A stretch of DNA of 64,000 nt. Source: Flavobacterium limi. GTDB lineage: Bacteria; Bacteroidota; Bacteroidia; Flavobacteriales; Flavobacteriaceae. Below, in pieces: positions 55,715 through 63,684 of the stretch (position 1 is the stretch's first letter; each line of letters opens with the position of its first letter). The stretch spans positions 62,001 through 126,000 of the forward strand of contig NZ_JAADZV010000009.1 of NCBI RefSeq assembly GCF_010645075.1, read 5' to 3'. The translations under genes were made by a program, and so were the position numbers. Below the pieces are notes generated by a model, which had not been told where the DNA came from, did not search any database, and saw only the letters and a list, made by a program, of their open reading frames with translations.

Positions 55715-56215
55715 ATGACAAATAATTGGGAAGAAATAAAATGGATTTTTGAGCCTGACGGAACTTTAAGAGATATTTATGTAGAAAACGTAGATATTGA
55801 AGATTGTAAAATTCTAATCGATTATTTAAATGCAAATCATATTGTAAAATATGGGCCGTCAGATGATAATCAAATTATAAATAAGATTAATAAAGATTAT
55901 TTAATTCAATTATTGACGGACGTTACAGGGAAATTAGAATTAAAAACTGTGGCAATAATTATTGACGACATAATTATAAATACTCATTTTTTTACAGTTG
56001 ATGAAATTGAATTCGATATTGAACCTGAAGAGATAAACTCTGTCGAGGATTATGAAAAGGTTTTGAGTTTTATGAATAAAATCAGTCGTGTTTTAAATAA
56101 ACAATTGATTTTGACGGGCGAAAATCAAATTCAATTTCCACTCGTAACAGTCGAATTCTCAAAAAATCTAATAAAAGCATTGACAAAAAAAGATGCTGAA
56201 AAGTTGTGGAAGTAA
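55715..56215 (+). CDS. Small soluble protein, unknown (cassette 5)
   Basis: This 166-residue acidic protein has no signal or membrane segment; alternating short strands and helices (WIFEPDGTLRDIYVENVDIE, QFPLVTVEFSKNLIKALTKK). Size and composition recall immunity-type proteins of Bacteroidota, but no family can be named. Confidence 0.65.
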   Translation: MTNNWEEIKWIFEPDGTLRDIYVENVDIEDCKILIDYLNANHIVKYGPSDDNQIINKINKDYLIQLLTDVTGKLELKTVAIIIDDIIINTHFFTVDEIEFDIEPEEINSVEDYEKVLSFMNKISRVLNKQLILTGENQIQFPLVTVEFSKNLIKALTKKDAEKLWK

Positions 56216-56221
56216 AAAACC

Positions 56222-56357
56222 AGCATACAACAGCTACTACAACGGATTTGGGCAATTGGCTTAATGGAAAGTTGTTTTTGTATTTGGGATGATTTGGCAA
56301 ATCCGAAAATAGAGCTTAATTTAGTCCCAAACCCGCTGTAGTACCAGAACGTTAGCA
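56222..56357 (+). repeat. attC-like site 5 (group A)
   Basis: The site starts AGCATACAAC against cassette start GTTGGATGCT (9 of 10 bases complementary). Left AGCTACTACAACGG pairs with right CCGCTGTAGTACC in the TACTACA core; inner TTTGGG/CCCAAA pairs too. It ends AGAACGTTAGCAGA with GTT at 56351. It is very close in sequence to site 1. Confidence 0.85.
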
Positions 56358-56386
56358 GAAATTCACCATAACGAGATATCTTTTCT

Positions 56387-57001
56387 ATGAAAAAATATAT
56401 TCAGTTTCAAATTCTAAATAATGATGATAAATTATCTATGAATAATTTATTGCATCATATCAAAAATGATTATTTAGAATATGGTATTAACTTTAAAATA
56501 CTTGATGGCTGGTTTATCGAGTTTTCAGATATAGATACACCAATCCGTGAAATAGAGATTAAGAATGGCGAAGTAGCGTCTAGGGCTCCTAATAATGAAA
56601 ATAGCGGGTTTTGGCTAAACACCAAATTATGCGAAAATGATCTCCAAGTATTTTCTGAACTTTTCGTTATGTCAGAATCAGATTTTGAAGAAACTTGGAA
56701 AAGATTTGATAAAATGACTTTTGGTTTCGAAATTGAAATTAAAAAGTTTCACTTTATTCATTTTTTTGATTACAACGATGAAAACGACGATGAAGAAACA
56801 GATTATAGCTATTTAAGAACTATAATTAAATATAAAGGAAAAAGAAGGGTATTAAGAATATATTTTCATAATGAAGACGGTGACAATATTATTTCTAGCT
56901 ACAACTTTTATGATTGCTCAAAACTACAGTTACGTGGACGGTTAGTAGATCATAGAATAGATGAAGATTTATATTTGTATGAATCTGAACTAATAGAATA
57001 A
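56387..57001 (+). CDS. Soluble protein, unknown (cassette 6)
   Basis: This 204-residue acidic protein contains YGINFKILDGWFIEFSDIDT and a stretch of acidic residues (DYNDENDDEETDY). No signal peptide, membrane helix or known motif is visible. One gene per cassette; the stop is 12 bp before the AAC of its site. Confidence 0.65.
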   Translation: MKKYIQFQILNNDDKLSMNNLLHHIKNDYLEYGINFKILDGWFIEFSDIDTPIREIEIKNGEVASRAPNNENSGFWLNTKLCENDLQVFSELFVMSESDFEETWKRFDKMTFGFEIEIKKFHFIHFFDYNDENDDEETDYSYLRTIIKYKGKRRVLRIYFHNEDGDNIISSYNFYDCSKLQLRGRLVDHRIDEDLYLYESELIE

Positions 57002-57007
57002 TGAACT

Positions 57008-57142
57008 TCTGCTAACACTTGCTACAATAGATTTGGGCATTTGGCTTAATTTGAAAATGGTCTTGTATTTGGGAAGTTTAGGCAAATCCGAAAATAAGGC
57101 TTAATTTAATCCCAAACCTCGTGTAGCGGCGGGACGTTAGCA
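57008..57142 (+). repeat. attC-like site 6 (group A)
   Basis: The site starts TTCTGCTAAC, exactly complementary to the cassette start GTTAGCAGAA. The arm core GCTACA pairs with TGTAGC; the inner arm TTTGGG pairs with CCCAAA. It ends GGGACGTTAGCAGT with GTT at 57136. Confidence 0.88.
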
Positions 57143-57162
57143 GTAATTTTAAAACCAAGATA

Positions 57163-57939
57163 GTGAAAGAATTAACAACAAGATTTATAAATGCTAAAAA
57201 AGAGTTTATAAACTCAAATGGGTCAGAAAATAGCGTCGAAAATTTGTATGATATAATTTATTTACTAAAAGACATTAAAGACAGAAATTTTGAGCAAAAT
57301 TATATTCTTGCAGAAATCTACAATTTAGTTGGTGAAAATATATTTGCTTCAAAAATAATTAATAATTCACTCATTAACGCTAAAGGCAAACAAATTGAAA
57401 GATTAAAGTCCATTCAAAAAAGAATTGACAATCAACGTAATAATTGGAATGTTAAAATACATAGAGATTTACGTGATTCTAAAATAATTAAAGATTCAAC
57501 CAAATTAAATATAGAAGATTTTATCATTTTTAAAGAAAGAGACAACACTTATACCATAAAAATTTCTGAAAAAATTAAGAATATCGTGATTCTAAATAAA
57601 AAAATGCCAAATGAAAATGAATATGGATATCTGTACTCTGAAAAAGAACCAAATATTTATTTATTACAATCATTAATAGAATACATTAAATGGCTTGGAC
57701 AAATAAAAGATGAAGTTATTGATTTTTATAATAATTCTAATTTTCGTCATAAGTTAACTAATGTTGGACAAATCTGGTACGACGGTTTAGATGTTTTTGA
57801 ATTTTCAATTAATGTTGATAATGATGATATTTTTAATACTGAAATTATTTTACTAGATTATCTTCAAAATGATTTTGCTTTCCGTTTAGAAATTGGAAAT
57901 AAAACTTTGAAAAGTATTAAATATGATCCCGAAATATAA
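57163..57939 (+). CDS. Soluble protein, unknown (cassette 7)
   Basis: This 258-residue protein starts at GTG 57163. The N-terminal half is helical (about 1-110). The C-terminal half has mixed strands (NVGQIWYDGLDVFEFSINVD, FRLEIGNKTLKSIKYDPE). Lys/Asn-rich, very low GC. No family recognised. Confidence 0.65.
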   Translation: MKELTTRFINAKKEFINSNGSENSVENLYDIIYLLKDIKDRNFEQNYILAEIYNLVGENIFASKIINNSLINAKGKQIERLKSIQKRIDNQRNNWNVKIHRDLRDSKIIKDSTKLNIEDFIIFKERDNTYTIKISEKIKNIVILNKKMPNENEYGYLYSEKEPNIYLLQSLIEYIKWLGQIKDEVIDFYNNSNFRHKLTNVGQIWYDGLDVFEFSINVDNDDIFNTEIILLDYLQNDFAFRLEIGNKTLKSIKYDPEI

Positions 57940-57945
57940 AAAACT

Positions 57946-58079
57946 ACTGCTAACAGGCGTTTGGCAAGATTGCGAATTTTGTAGTAAATTCACGTTTACA
58001 TTTCGCAAGAAATTTCATCTTTAATAGAAAATATACGGTTCAGAAGCTCGCAACCTCACCAAGTGCCGGAACGTTAGCA
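57946..58079 (+). repeat. attC-like site 7 (group B)
   Basis: The site starts TACTGCTAAC, complementary to GTTAGCAGTA over 10 bases. Arms AGGCGTTTGGCAAGATTGCG and CGCAACCTCACCAAGTGCCG pair in blocks GGC, TTGG and TTGCGA. It ends GGAACGTTAGCACC with GTT at 58073. Confidence 0.87.
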
Positions 58080-58087
58080 CCAATTTT

Positions 58088-58936
58088 ATGAAGACACTTA
58101 TAACGACAATATTCACGACATTACTTCTTACATTTACGACAGTTTATGGACAGACTTATGAGCCATTGGATTTAGCAAAGAAAATATTTTCGAAAGAGAC
58201 TTTACCAAACATCGAAAATTATGTTTCGGGCGAATATAAAGGAAAACCTAACGGAAAAGATTTACAAAATGGAACCGTTACAAAATTTGCATTACTTGGA
58301 CAAACAGACAAAACAGCAGTTGTTGGATTGACGGTCTTGGACACATTAGGAAAAGGTTTTGACACATATTTACATTTTGAGAAAGAAACTTCTTGGAAAA
58401 TGAATGCATTCAGAGCTTTAGCAATGACTGGAATGATTGAGCAGATAAAAATAGAGCTTGAAAAAATGACACCACAACAAGTGGACGAAATGATTGAAAA
58501 GTCAAAAAAGAATAAAAATAAGGACTTTGAAATGTTTAAATCTAAAGAAGATTACAATTTTCAATTAGGAAACGTAAAACTTACACTTGAATTAGATGAA
58601 AACATTATAAAACATTTCCTGACAAACCAATCAGAATTTGAAAGACTTAAAAACCTTGCTTTAACTCAACTTGAAAAAGAAAAAGTGGATGAAGAAAGAA
58701 GTTTGAAACTAATTGAAACCTCTAAAATTGACTATAATAAACTTTTCATTTCCTCAGTTTCGACAGGTGGTTACAAATTAGGAAATTGTATTAATTTTTT
58801 AATTGGTGGAATGCTTGACAACTCTGTTGGGTATTTTTATGTAAAAGACAAAAAAGATTTACCCGAAATGAACCTAAGCAGAATAATTATGATTAGAGAA
58901 ATTGGAAACGGATGGTATATTTACAAGACAACATAA
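58088..58936 (+). CDS. Secreted protein, unknown (cassette 8)
   Basis: This 282-residue protein has a signal peptide (MKTLITTIFTTLLLTFTTVYG) and a helical, Lys-rich mature part. The ATG lies only 13 bp after the cassette's GTT (GTTAGCACCAATTTTATG), so there is no room for a promoter in the cassette leader. The function is unknown. Confidence 0.7.
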   Translation: MKTLITTIFTTLLLTFTTVYGQTYEPLDLAKKIFSKETLPNIENYVSGEYKGKPNGKDLQNGTVTKFALLGQTDKTAVVGLTVLDTLGKGFDTYLHFEKETSWKMNAFRALAMTGMIEQIKIELEKMTPQQVDEMIEKSKKNKNKDFEMFKSKEDYNFQLGNVKLTLELDENIIKHFLTNQSEFERLKNLALTQLEKEKVDEERSLKLIETSKIDYNKLFISSVSTGGYKLGNCINFLIGGMLDNSVGYFYVKDKKDLPEMNLSRIIMIREIGNGWYIYKTT

Positions 58937-58943
58937 AAAAACT

Positions 58944-59077
58944 GGTGCTAACAAGTGTTTTGCAATAGTGGGACGAAACTGCAAAGTTCAACAGTTGTTC
59001 TTCGGTTCAACATTTGTGCAAAATTGAAATTTTGTGCTTCTTTAGCCCCACCATCGCAAAGCTCCGAAACGTTGGTG
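58944..59077 (+). repeat. attC-like site 8 (group C)
   Basis: The site starts TGGTGCTAAC, complementary to GTTAGCACCA over 10 bases. Left AAGTGTTTTGCAATAGTGGG pairs with right CCCCACCATCGCAAAGCTCC through TTTGC, AT and GTGGG. It ends GAAACGTTGGTGGC with GTT at 59071. Confidence 0.83.
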
Positions 59078-59119
59078 GCAATATTTTCGCAACTCACAGA
59101 AAAAAAGACGAAATCAAAA

Positions 59120-60136
59120 ATGACAGAAATAAAACTATACAAATCTAACTTGAAAGGAATTAAAATTTTTGCTTTGTGTTTACCTTTTGTATTAATTGGT
59201 GTTTGGATGATTTCTGAAAAGCAAAATGGAACTTTTGATTTTTATATGGGCTGGTTTATTGCTTCATTTTTTGGTTTAGGAATTCCAATCAGTATTTTTA
59301 CTTTGTTGGACAAAAGACCGCAAATAATAATAAATGAAAATGGAATTTGGGACAGGACGACAAAGCAGAACGAAATAAAATGGGAACAAATTATTAAAGC
59401 TTATCCGATTGACATTTATAACCAAAAATTTATTTCAATTATTGTTGATGAAACTTATGAATTCAAAAAAAGACAGTACAATTGGGCAGAAAAATTGACT
59501 GAATTAATTGGCGCACAAAAATTAAATCTAAATTTAAGTCAATTAAAAATTGACGAAAACCAACTTACAATATTAATAAACAAAATAAAAGACGTTGAAA
59601 AAAATGATAGAAACAATCTAATCAGAACATTTCTATCAAATCATAATTTGAATTCAACTTCTGATTTTCAAAAATACTTTTTATACTTTTTAATTATTAT
59701 AGGTTTAGGTATAATTTCATTAAGTAATTTTTATGCTTTTTGGGCAATAATGATAATAATGGGAATATCAGCATTAATTGCTAAATGGTATAGAGGAACA
59801 AGTAATAATTCCAAACTTCGGAAATATTCAGAAAGAATAACATATTTAGGGTTTATTAATATGGTTTTAATAGTGTTAGTTTTCAAAATCTATGATTATA
59901 CTACAAATAAAATCGGAATTAAAATAACAACCGAAATTGAAAAACATAAAACCAAATATGGTACTTACCCAAACAACTTAAAAATCGTAACAAGTAAAAC
60001 AGAATTAAACTTAATCCAAAAATATATAGCTGACAAAATAGATTATAAAATCAACGGAAAAGATTACATCCTTGAACTTGAATTTTTAAATCATAACAGA
60101 AAAGAATTTGATGCAGAATTAAACGAGTGGAATTAA
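59120..60136 (+). CDS. Multi-pass membrane protein, unknown (cassette 9)
   Basis: This 338-residue protein has membrane helices at about 12-30 (IFALCLPFVLIGVWMI), 42-62 (YMGWFIASFFGLGIPISIF), 190-230 (YFLYFLIIIGLGIISLSNFY region) and 255-275 (FINMVLIVLVFKIYD). A soluble segment lies between the first and second pairs and another at the C-terminus. The start was set at ATG 59120 because the upstream part of the frame belongs to the recombination site. No family recognised. Confidence 0.7.
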   Translation: MTEIKLYKSNLKGIKIFALCLPFVLIGVWMISEKQNGTFDFYMGWFIASFFGLGIPISIFTLLDKRPQIIINENGIWDRTTKQNEIKWEQIIKAYPIDIYNQKFISIIVDETYEFKKRQYNWAEKLTELIGAQKLNLNLSQLKIDENQLTILINKIKDVEKNDRNNLIRTFLSNHNLNSTSDFQKYFLYFLIIIGLGIISLSNFYAFWAIMIIMGISALIAKWYRGTSNNSKLRKYSERITYLGFINMVLIVLVFKIYDYTTNKIGIKITTEIEKHKTKYGTYPNNLKIVTSKTELNLIQKYIADKIDYKINGKDYILELEFLNHNRKEFDAELNEWN

Positions 60137-60140
60137 TACT

Positions 60141-60268
60141 GCTACCAACACACGTTTCAATCGATTTGCGAATTTAGTGGAATTACCGTTTTTAAACCCT
60201 ATTTTCGTTTAGCCGAAAATACTCGGTTTCAAAATCCGCAAAACGATTGTAGCGCCAGAACGTTATAC
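60141..60268 (+). repeat. attC-like site 9 (group D)
   Basis: The site starts TGCTACCAAC against cassette start GTTGGTGGCA (9 of 10). Left arm AATCGATTTGCGAATTT pairs with right AAAATCCGCAAAACGATT in blocks AATCG, TTTGCG and ATTT. It ends GCCAGAACGTTATACC with GTT at 60262. Confidence 0.83.
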
Positions 60269-60334
60269 CTGATTGCTCCTTGGACGAGAAAAACTCGCTT
60301 TTAAAACATCTAAAATTAAAAGAACAAAATCATA

Positions 60335-60829
60335 ATGGAAATTCTAACAACATCTTTTTCATTTTTTTTATTGTTGACTCTTATTGTTTCTCCTCTGTTT
60401 ATAATTAATCAACTAGACAAACTAAAACTGAAAAATAATTTTCTCCTTTACCTAATTTTAGGCATTATTATAACTTCACTTTTAACTTTTTTAATTGGAT
60501 GGTGGTCAGACTTTTCAAATAAAATTCTCCTTTCTCACTATGGTTATGATTTCGAGGCAATGAATGATGTTGAACGATATAAAAATGTTATCAAAGAAAA
60601 CTTGGAAAAAGTAAAAGGATTAGAAATAAGTATGATGGGAATAGGCTGGCAATTAAAAGCGATTATGACTTATGTTATTTATTGCCCATATCTTCTTATT
60701 GTATATGTCGTATCCTATTTTTATAAAAAAAAAGAAGAAAGTACAAGCATTTTCGTGATAGAATTTGGAAAGCGGAAAGCATTAAGAAATAGGAATCGAA
60801 AATTGGAACGTCTAATCTTTCGTGCTTAA
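60335..60829 (+). CDS. Membrane protein, unknown (cassette 10)
   Basis: This 164-residue protein has three predicted membrane helices (about 7-27, 36-56 and 108-128) and a basic C-terminus (KRKALRNRNRKLERLIFRA). Function unknown. Confidence 0.7.
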   Translation: MEILTTSFSFFLLLTLIVSPLFIINQLDKLKLKNNFLLYLILGIIITSLLTFLIGWWSDFSNKILLSHYGYDFEAMNDVERYKNVIKENLEKVKGLEISMMGIGWQLKAIMTYVIYCPYLLIVYVVSYFYKKKEESTSIFVIEFGKRKALRNRNRKLERLIFRA

Positions 60830-60841
60830 CAGACCTGTCAC

Positions 60842-60973
60842 AATCAGGTATAACACACGTTTCTAGCTATTTGCAATTTTAGTGAAATTATCGGTTTTAA
60901 TTCATATTTTCGTTAAGCTGAAAATGCTCTGTTTCATAAGTTGCAAACAGCTAAAGGCGCCAGAACGTTGGGC
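60842..60973 (+). repeat. attC-like site 10 (group D)
   Basis: The site starts AATCAGGTATAAC; together with the preceding C it is complementary to the cassette start GTTATACCTGATTG over 14 bases, the longest match of the array. Left TAGCTATTTGCAATTTT pairs with right AAGTTGCAAACAGCTA in blocks TAGCT, TTTGCAA and TT. It ends GCCAGAACGTTGGGC with GTT at 60967. Both arms resemble site 9. Confidence 0.87.
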
Positions 60974-61023
60974 ATCATTGTACCGCAGAAGAGAAAATTC
61001 AGTACTTCACAACATAATAAAAT

Positions 61024-61764
61024 ATGACATATAAAGATTTCTTAACTAGCTGTTTTGAAGAATTAGAAAAGTTACAAGATAATTTAAATGAGATTTATGA
61101 TATTAATTCCTTCACAAAATGGGATTATGACCAAGCAAGCGGAATAATAACTCTTTCTAAATCTGACAAAATTCTTAATTTTAGATACTATCAAGTTGGA
61201 ACATATTCGACTGAATTAAAAACTTGGAAATGGTCTTGGGATAATGAAAATACGACAAAAAAAGTAGCCGTCGATGCTGAAATAATTAAAGGTTTTGGAA
61301 TTACAAATAAGTATGAGAATTTAATCAATGGCGAATTTGATTCTTATGAAGAAATAGGTTGGGAATTATCGTCTATTTGCATTAATTTAATTGGTGGAAT
61401 CGGAGTTTATAGACCTTTTTATGACCATTTAAAGATTCATATTGTACTAACAGAACTGATGGATAATGATTTAGCAGATACGGAAAAGAACAAATATGTA
61501 GATTGCGAAAATCATAATAGAAGAAGACGAGCTTTTATTTGTCAACATTTAAAAGAAGGAAGCAAAAATGGATTTGAAGAATCTTTTGAAACAGCTGAAG
61601 ATATGGAGTTTGAATTTGAAGATGACGACTTTGTAGCTTGGTGTAACGAATGTGAAAAAATAAGAATTGAAGAAGATAGTTTAGCAGGAAAGTGTTGGGA
61701 ACAAGGTAAATTTAAAATTGTTTGTGAAAAATGCTATTTCAAAATTAAAGAAAGTAACGCCTAA
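61024..61764 (+). CDS. DUF6882-like protein with C-terminal zinc-ribbon motif (cassette 11)
   Basis: This 246-residue protein has a first part (about 25-150) resembling DUF6882: TKWDYDQASGIITLSKSDKI, LKTWKWSWDNENTTKK and a short GGIGVYRPFYD segment. The C-terminal part contains Cys pairs VDCENHNRRRRAFICQH, AWCNECEKI and IVCEKCYFKI, which could bind one or two zinc ions. The function of either part is unknown. Confidence 0.65.
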   Translation: MTYKDFLTSCFEELEKLQDNLNEIYDINSFTKWDYDQASGIITLSKSDKILNFRYYQVGTYSTELKTWKWSWDNENTTKKVAVDAEIIKGFGITNKYENLINGEFDSYEEIGWELSSICINLIGGIGVYRPFYDHLKIHIVLTELMDNDLADTEKNKYVDCENHNRRRRAFICQHLKEGSKNGFEESFETAEDMEFEFEDDDFVAWCNECEKIRIEEDSLAGKCWEQGKFKIVCEKCYFKIKESNA

Positions 61765-61774
61765 AAAACACCGA

Positions 61775-61854
61775 ACGCCCAACACTTGCTACAAGAGATT
61801 GGGGCATTTGGCTTAATTTAACTCCAAACCTCGTGTAGCGCCACAACGTTAGCC
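61775..61854 (+). repeat. attC-like site 11 (group A, short form)
   Basis: The site starts ACGCCCAAC against cassette start GTTGGGCAT (8 of 9). It is only 70 bp from AAC to GTT (61848) because the central ~65 bases of group A are absent. The outer arms GCTACA/TGTAGC and the inner TTGGGG/CTCCAA are kept. Shows that the centre can be lost while both ends stay. Confidence 0.83.
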
Positions 61855-61875
61855 ATTTTAAACACAAATCTGCAT

Positions 61876-62805
61876 ATGAAGATATTATTTACAATCATAT
61901 TATCTATATTTTTTATATCATGTAAAAATGAGCATGAAGATGTATATGAACATGAACATGAAGCATGCGAGGAAGCAGATAAAGTTTCTATAGAAATGAG
62001 AAAATTTGATGACTATTTGGTAACTTTATACAAAGAATCTGAAAGCAATTCAGAAAACGTAATTAAAAAATCTGATAGCTTATTTATTGTAAATAAAAAA
62101 GAAACTGAAAAATATAAATCTCAAATAAAGTCTAATATTGAAAGCAAATTACACTATTTAAAAGCAGAAATATTTTATAAAATTGGGAAATATAAAGAAT
62201 CAATCACTGAATTAAACTTTGAAAACAACAAAACTGGAGATGCTGCTATTGCATATGCGGCAAACTATATTAAATTAAAAGATTTCAAGACCGCAAAATC
62301 ATTTATTGACAGTATTGGTAATTGGAACGGAGATGAATATGCATTGGGTAATTATTATGAAAGTACTGGAAATAAAACTTCAGCGCTTAAAACATATAGA
62401 AAAACCATTGAGCAAGATAAATCTAGAAAACACTTTGCTTATTACAAATGGACTTTAAAAAGGGTTGGAGAACTTGAAAAAGGAAAACCTCTTCTTAATG
62501 AAATCTTTTTTCCGACTGGAAACCCAAGCTTTGAGATTTGTGATTCTGACAATGAAAACAGAACAAAAATTATGAAACTAATGCAAAACTTACCTGAAAG
62601 TAAAGGCTGGAATGGAATTGCAATTTTAGAATCTCCTCAAGAGAATGAAAAAGATTATTATTGGGTTAGAGTTGATATCGAAAAAGGAAAAGAATTCAAT
62701 TATTACATTTATCAAAAAACTTTCAAAATAAAATTTTTCGACCCAAAAAGCAAAAAGCTGATAGTATTAGAGGATTGGAGAAAGTCAAGAAAAAACGGCT
62801 TATAA
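61876..62805 (+). CDS. Lipoprotein with TPR-like repeats, unknown (cassette 12)
   Basis: This 309-residue protein has a lipobox (ILSIFFISCKNEHED) followed by a His/Glu-rich stretch (YEHEHEACEEADK) and TPR-like helices at about 90-200 (IFYKIGKYKESITELNFENN). The C-terminal 100 residues are mixed (IAILESPQENEKDYYWVRVD). Its stop codon TAA overlaps the AAC of the next site. Confidence 0.7.
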   Translation: MKILFTIILSIFFISCKNEHEDVYEHEHEACEEADKVSIEMRKFDDYLVTLYKESESNSENVIKKSDSLFIVNKKETEKYKSQIKSNIESKLHYLKAEIFYKIGKYKESITELNFENNKTGDAAIAYAANYIKLKDFKTAKSFIDSIGNWNGDEYALGNYYESTGNKTSALKTYRKTIEQDKSRKHFAYYKWTLKRVGELEKGKPLLNEIFFPTGNPSFEICDSDNENRTKIMKLMQNLPESKGWNGIAILESPQENEKDYYWVRVDIEKGKEFNYYIYQKTFKIKFFDPKSKKLIVLEDWRKSRKNGL

Positions 62806-62932
62806 CAGCGGTTTGGCTCAATAACTAAAACACAATTAACATCACGTTCGATTTTCCGCTAGAAAATCTTATCTTAGCAACAAATAATCGTTTCATGCAG
62901 TCGCTACTGCGTCAAGCCGCGGAACGTTCGCC
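62798..62932 (+). repeat. attC-like site 12 (group B)
   Basis: AAC at 62804 is followed by AGCGGTTTGGCTCAATAACT; the right side is CGCTACTGCGTCAAGCCGCG ending GGAACGTTCGCCAC with GTT at 62926. Here the bases before AAC (GGCTTAT) match the cassette start (GTTAGCCAT) poorly, unlike most other sites. The arms pair only in part. Confidence 0.75.
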
Positions 62933-62940
62933 ACAATTTT

Positions 62941-63684
62941 ATGAGAGAGCCCGTAATACTTGACGAAGACATCAATTTAGAACACAATCTTTGGGGGACA
63001 AATTATCTTAAATACAAGGGAGAACTCTTTACGGGAACTCTTTTGTATAATGACACAAATCCTTTTTCTTATACAGAGTATAAAGATGGTGACTATGATG
63101 GTGAATCTGTTTCCTATCATAAGAATGGACAATTAGCTGAAACTAGTATTTATAGTAATGGCAACTACATTTCAGGAAAGGAATGGTATGATAATGGGCA
63201 AATAAAATATGATTCTATAAAAAAAACAAAGTGGGATAAGGATGGAATAGTTGCATTTGAAAATGGATGCTGGTTTTACAAAAATGGCATTATTAAAGAA
63301 AAATATGAGGAAAGCAATTCAACCATATTTAACCCTAATGGTGAGATAGCTATTATTACGGAGTATCATAGCCCTTGTAGTAAAAATATTTTTTATCATA
63401 AAAACTTACTCTCATTCTATCCTGAGATTCTGATTGCTCTTTACCCTGAACTTGATTCAAACTCTCATAATCTGAAATATAAAGTTTTTGATTGGATAAG
63501 TCAGGTATATGTGAAAAATAGTAAATTGGGAGAAAGATTGCTTACAGAACTTTTTGTGCATCCTATTGCTGACATTCAAGAATTTGCTAAACATTTGTAT
63601 TCATTTACAGTTAGGAAAAAGAAGGGAGACAATGAAAAAACGTATTGGATGGAATACAATGAAAATTCAAAAGTTGTTTACTAA
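62941..63684 (+). CDS. MORN-repeat (YwqK-like) protein (cassette 13)
   Basis: This 247-residue protein has several MORN/YwqK-type repeats (about 20-135): YKDGDYDGESVSYHKNGQLA, KEWYDNGQIKYDSI and GCWFYKNGIIKEKYEE. A helical C-terminal region follows (about 165-235). YwqK-type proteins are linked to toxin-antitoxin or immunity functions in Bacteroidota, but this is not shown here. The ATG lies 15 bp after the cassette boundary, and the stop overlaps the next start by one base (TAATG). Confidence 0.78.
   Translation: MREPVILDEDINLEHNLWGTNYLKYKGELFTGTLLYNDTNPFSYTEYKDGDYDGESVSYHKNGQLAETSIYSNGNYISGKEWYDNGQIKYDSIKKTKWDKDGIVAFENGCWFYKNGIIKEKYEESNSTIFNPNGEIAIITEYHSPCSKNIFYHKNLLSFYPEILIALYPELDSNSHNLKYKVFDWISQVYVKNSKLGERLLTELFVHPIADIQEFAKHLYSFTVRKKKGDNEKTYWMEYNENSKVVY

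Noticed and set aside
58955..59119. N-terminal 55-residue extension of the cassette 9 membrane protein
   Set aside because: The extension reads through attC-like site 8; the ATG at 59120 starts directly before the first membrane helix.
52040..62932. CRISPR-like interpretation of the repeated palindromes
   Set aside because: Repeats are up to about 135 bp, the spaces between them are whole genes of 0.5-2 kb, and no cas gene is present.
52040..62932. Palindromes as ordinary terminators or MITE/REP elements
   Set aside because: They lack a uniform T-run after the stem and target-site duplications. The match of each cassette's two ends and the different site groups at identical positions are better explained by site-specific recombination.
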